Source of the DNA: JANJUB01 sp040081075
GTDB taxonomy: Bacteria; Armatimonadota; Fimbriimonadia; Fimbriimonadales; Fimbriimonadaceae
Length of the DNA: 59,368 bases
Assembly: GCA_040081075.1 (NCBI GenBank)
Contig: JBEBHJ010000015.1
Span: 1 to 59,368, forward strand
Direction of reading: 5' to 3'
The notes below the pieces were generated by a model that was not told the origin of the DNA, ran no database searches, and saw nothing but the letters and a program-made list of their open reading frames with translations. This document shows positions 57,860-59,368 of the stretch, one piece after another; positions within the stretch are counted from its first letter, which is position 1, and the number at the start of each line of letters is the position of its first letter. The position numbers were made by a program, and so were the translations under genes.

Positions 57860-58514
57860 ATCGCCGCGTGAAGTTTGGATCAAGCGGGAACTGATTTTGT
57901 TGCTTTCGGTTTGGAGTTGCGAGGTTGTGTTCTCGATTGCGATCTGGCTCCACAACGTCCCATTCTTCCAAACCTGGGGCAATTGTGCTTATTCCATTGG
58001 ACTTGGGCTTGGCTATGTCGCCATCATTTGGGGTTCCGGTGATGATTGGAGCGAGTTTGGCTTGACCAGTCCCCACCGCGTGGATTGGCTGATTGGGCTG
58101 ATTCTATTTGCCGTAGCAAGTGCCCAAATGTGGCCGATGGTTCCAAAAATCATCAACTACAATGACTCCGATCGCCACGTTATTGCCCTCATGTTGGGTT
58201 GTCTATTCTACTTCCCGGCTGGATTGAGCGAAGAATTGTTCTTCCGGGGCCTCATTCAAGCGCGAGCTACGGAGATATCGAGGTCACCCTGGATCGGCAT
58301 CGCGGCAAGCACAACTACGTTCACCGTCGTTCACATTTATCAGAGCCCTTCAGCGCTGTGGTATACTGCGTTGTTTGGCCTCGCCTACGGCTACGCCCGT
58401 TATCGCAGCGTCTCCATTTGGGTTTTGGCGATATCTCACACGCTGGTCAACGCGCTCATAGCCTTTGGCTATCCTGCAGAAATGTTGCGGCTCTTACAGC
58501 TCAAGCCACACTAG
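57849..58514 (+). CDS. CPBP family intramembrane metalloprotease
   Basis: The start at ATG 57849 gives 221 residues with about 7 helices. The catalytic motifs of CAAX protease/bacteriocin-processing enzymes are complete: LSEELFFRGLIQA (EExxxR), FTVVHIYQSPSALW and LAISHTLVNALIAFG. It cleaves membrane substrates; these are unknown. It is translated together with the non-catalytic relative before it. Its stop shares CTAG with the convergent gene. Confidence 0.9.
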   Translation: MQTESPREVWIKRELILLLSVWSCEVVFSIAIWLHNVPFFQTWGNCAYSIGLGLGYVAIIWGSGDDWSEFGLTSPHRVDWLIGLILFAVASAQMWPMVPKIINYNDSDRHVIALMLGCLFYFPAGLSEELFFRGLIQARATEISRSPWIGIAASTTTFTVVHIYQSPSALWYTALFGLAYGYARYRSVSIWVLAISHTLVNALIAFGYPAEMLRLLQLKPH

Positions 58515-59368
58515 CTCCCCAGAATCGCATCCATTGCTCGACTCGTATTGGCAACTCGGACAAGTGGGTAGTGCTTGTAGAGCGGAATCAGCTCGGCGGT
58601 AACTGCGCCTTCAAACCCAATCTCTGCAATTGCCTTCATCACTTCGGGCCAGTTCACGTCCCCTTCAAGCAAATCCACAAAGCCCTCGGCCGTCCCAACC
58701 GCTCGACGGAAATCTTTGAAGTGAATTCCAACAACGCGCTTGCCCAAGTGCCGCAGCCAATCTTCGGCGTAGCCGAATGGCAACAGGTTCGCCACGTCCA
58801 CATAGGCACCGACCCAAGGTGAGGCAAACTGATCCACGAAATCTGACATCTCCTTCGGGCTTAGCAAGAAGCGATTCCAAACGTTTTCGATGCCGATTCG
58901 CACGCCGCAGGCTTCGGCCGTTGGTATCGCCGACCCGATGCCCTCGCTTGCGTGCTGCCAAACGTGGGCGTAGGGCAAAGCCACCCGATCGGGAAGGAAA
59001 AACACATCGACCGCGCCCGGAATCGTAAGATGGGTCTTTGCTCCGAGCCATGCCGCTATCTGGAGCATTTTCTTTAGATCGTCGAGAGCCTGTTGTCGCA
59101 AGGCGGGGTCAGCGTCGGCAAGATTTCGTCCCCAATACAGTCCACTCGCCGTTGTTGGTAGCTTCAGTCCGAGCTGGCTCGCGGCAGCTACGATCTCTTG
59201 ACAACGGGCCTGCGTTGCATCGATTCCAAACGCCGAACCCACGTCGCCGATCGCGATCTCCGCAGCCTCAAAGCCATTGTCAGCACAGATCTTCAAAAAA
59301 TCAATCGGATCAAGGGTTCCTTCCAGGCCGCCAGGAACGGACCAATAGTTTAGTGATTTCAACAACAC
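58511..59368 (-). CDS. Sugar phosphate isomerase/epimerase-like TIM barrel (near right edge)
   Basis: The frame has 285 residues and touches the window end. It reads MLLKSLNYWSVPGGLEGTLD from GTG 59368, which is close to the usual start but may extend beyond. The xylose isomerase-like AP_endonuc_2 fold is shown by DFLKICADNGFEAAEIAIGD, ACGVRIGIENVWNRFLLSP, WVGAYVDVANLLPFG, VVGIHFKDFRRAVG, LEGDVNWPEVMKAI and GAVTAELIP. Glu, Asp, His and Glu metal ligands are present. The substrate sugar is unknown. Confidence 0.85.
   Translation of the reverse strand: MLLKSLNYWSVPGGLEGTLDPIDFLKICADNGFEAAEIAIGDVGSAFGIDATQARCQEIVAAASQLGLKLPTTASGLYWGRNLADADPALRQQALDDLKKMLQIAAWLGAKTHLTIPGAVDVFFLPDRVALPYAHVWQHASEGIGSAIPTAEACGVRIGIENVWNRFLLSPKEMSDFVDQFASPWVGAYVDVANLLPFGYAEDWLRHLGKRVVGIHFKDFRRAVGTAEGFVDLLEGDVNWPEVMKAIAEIGFEGAVTAELIPLYKHYPLVRVANTSRAMDAILGS

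Overview
The window looks like a stretch of a Gram-negative-type bacterial chromosome of moderate GC. It carries lipoproteins with lipoboxes, an outer-membrane barrel-like protein, a type IV pilin-like protein with an RA/FTLVE cleavage site, a DUF1800 protein and an Rhs protein with a peptidase domain. Many starts are GTG or TTG, and many genes lack a Shine-Dalgarno and have a TANNNT hexamer about 6 nt before the start codon. My best guess is Armatimonadota (Fimbriimonadia-like). That is inference from gene style only, because no rRNA is present.

Region 1 (1-9.5 kb, minus strand) is an Rhs polymorphic-toxin locus. A 1732-residue secreted Rhs protein with an embedded C39-like peptidase is followed by its small immunity-like genes. 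Behind it lie displaced modules: an orphan toxin-tail fragment with a partner gene, then an orphan Rhs core tail with its own C-terminus and immunity-like gene, a frameshifted gene, and one more partial gene at the window edge. Inverted pairs of REP-like hairpins sit between the modules.

Region 2 (9.5-36 kb) is mostly ordinary chromosome. It holds a 21-bp repeat array, a fibronectin-type protein, a secreted glycoside hydrolase, a lipoprotein serpin, an MFS transporter, an FKBP, an acyl-ACP-reductase-like enzyme next to apt, a flavin oxidoreductase, cyclophilin, carA, galT, class II aldolase, a MATE pump, a pilin, a cytochrome c/sugar dehydrogenase, a DUF1800 protein, tRNA-Leu, acpP-fabF, creatininase, DUF554 and tRNA-Ala.

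Region 3 (36-48.4 kb) has two manganese (yybP-ykoY type) riboswitches with near-identical terminators. One precedes htpX and the other precedes a zinc-ribbon gene, a TerC-family gene and a TerB-like gene. These are followed by a cytoplasmic gluzincin peptidase/ComEC-like MBL hydrolase pair, an FGE-like and an ApbE gene with overlapping 5' ends, a TPR/zinc-ribbon membrane protein and a second 21-bp repeat array.

Region 4 (48.4-59.4 kb) is a complete phosphate operon, pstSCAB-phoP-phoR-phoU, behind two Pho-box-like direct repeats. It continues into a 52-residue membrane protein, a YchF-like GTPase, an ABC-2 permease, dtd, a tandem pair of CPBP membrane proteins (one without catalytic residues) and a sugar-phosphate isomerase-like gene at the right edge.
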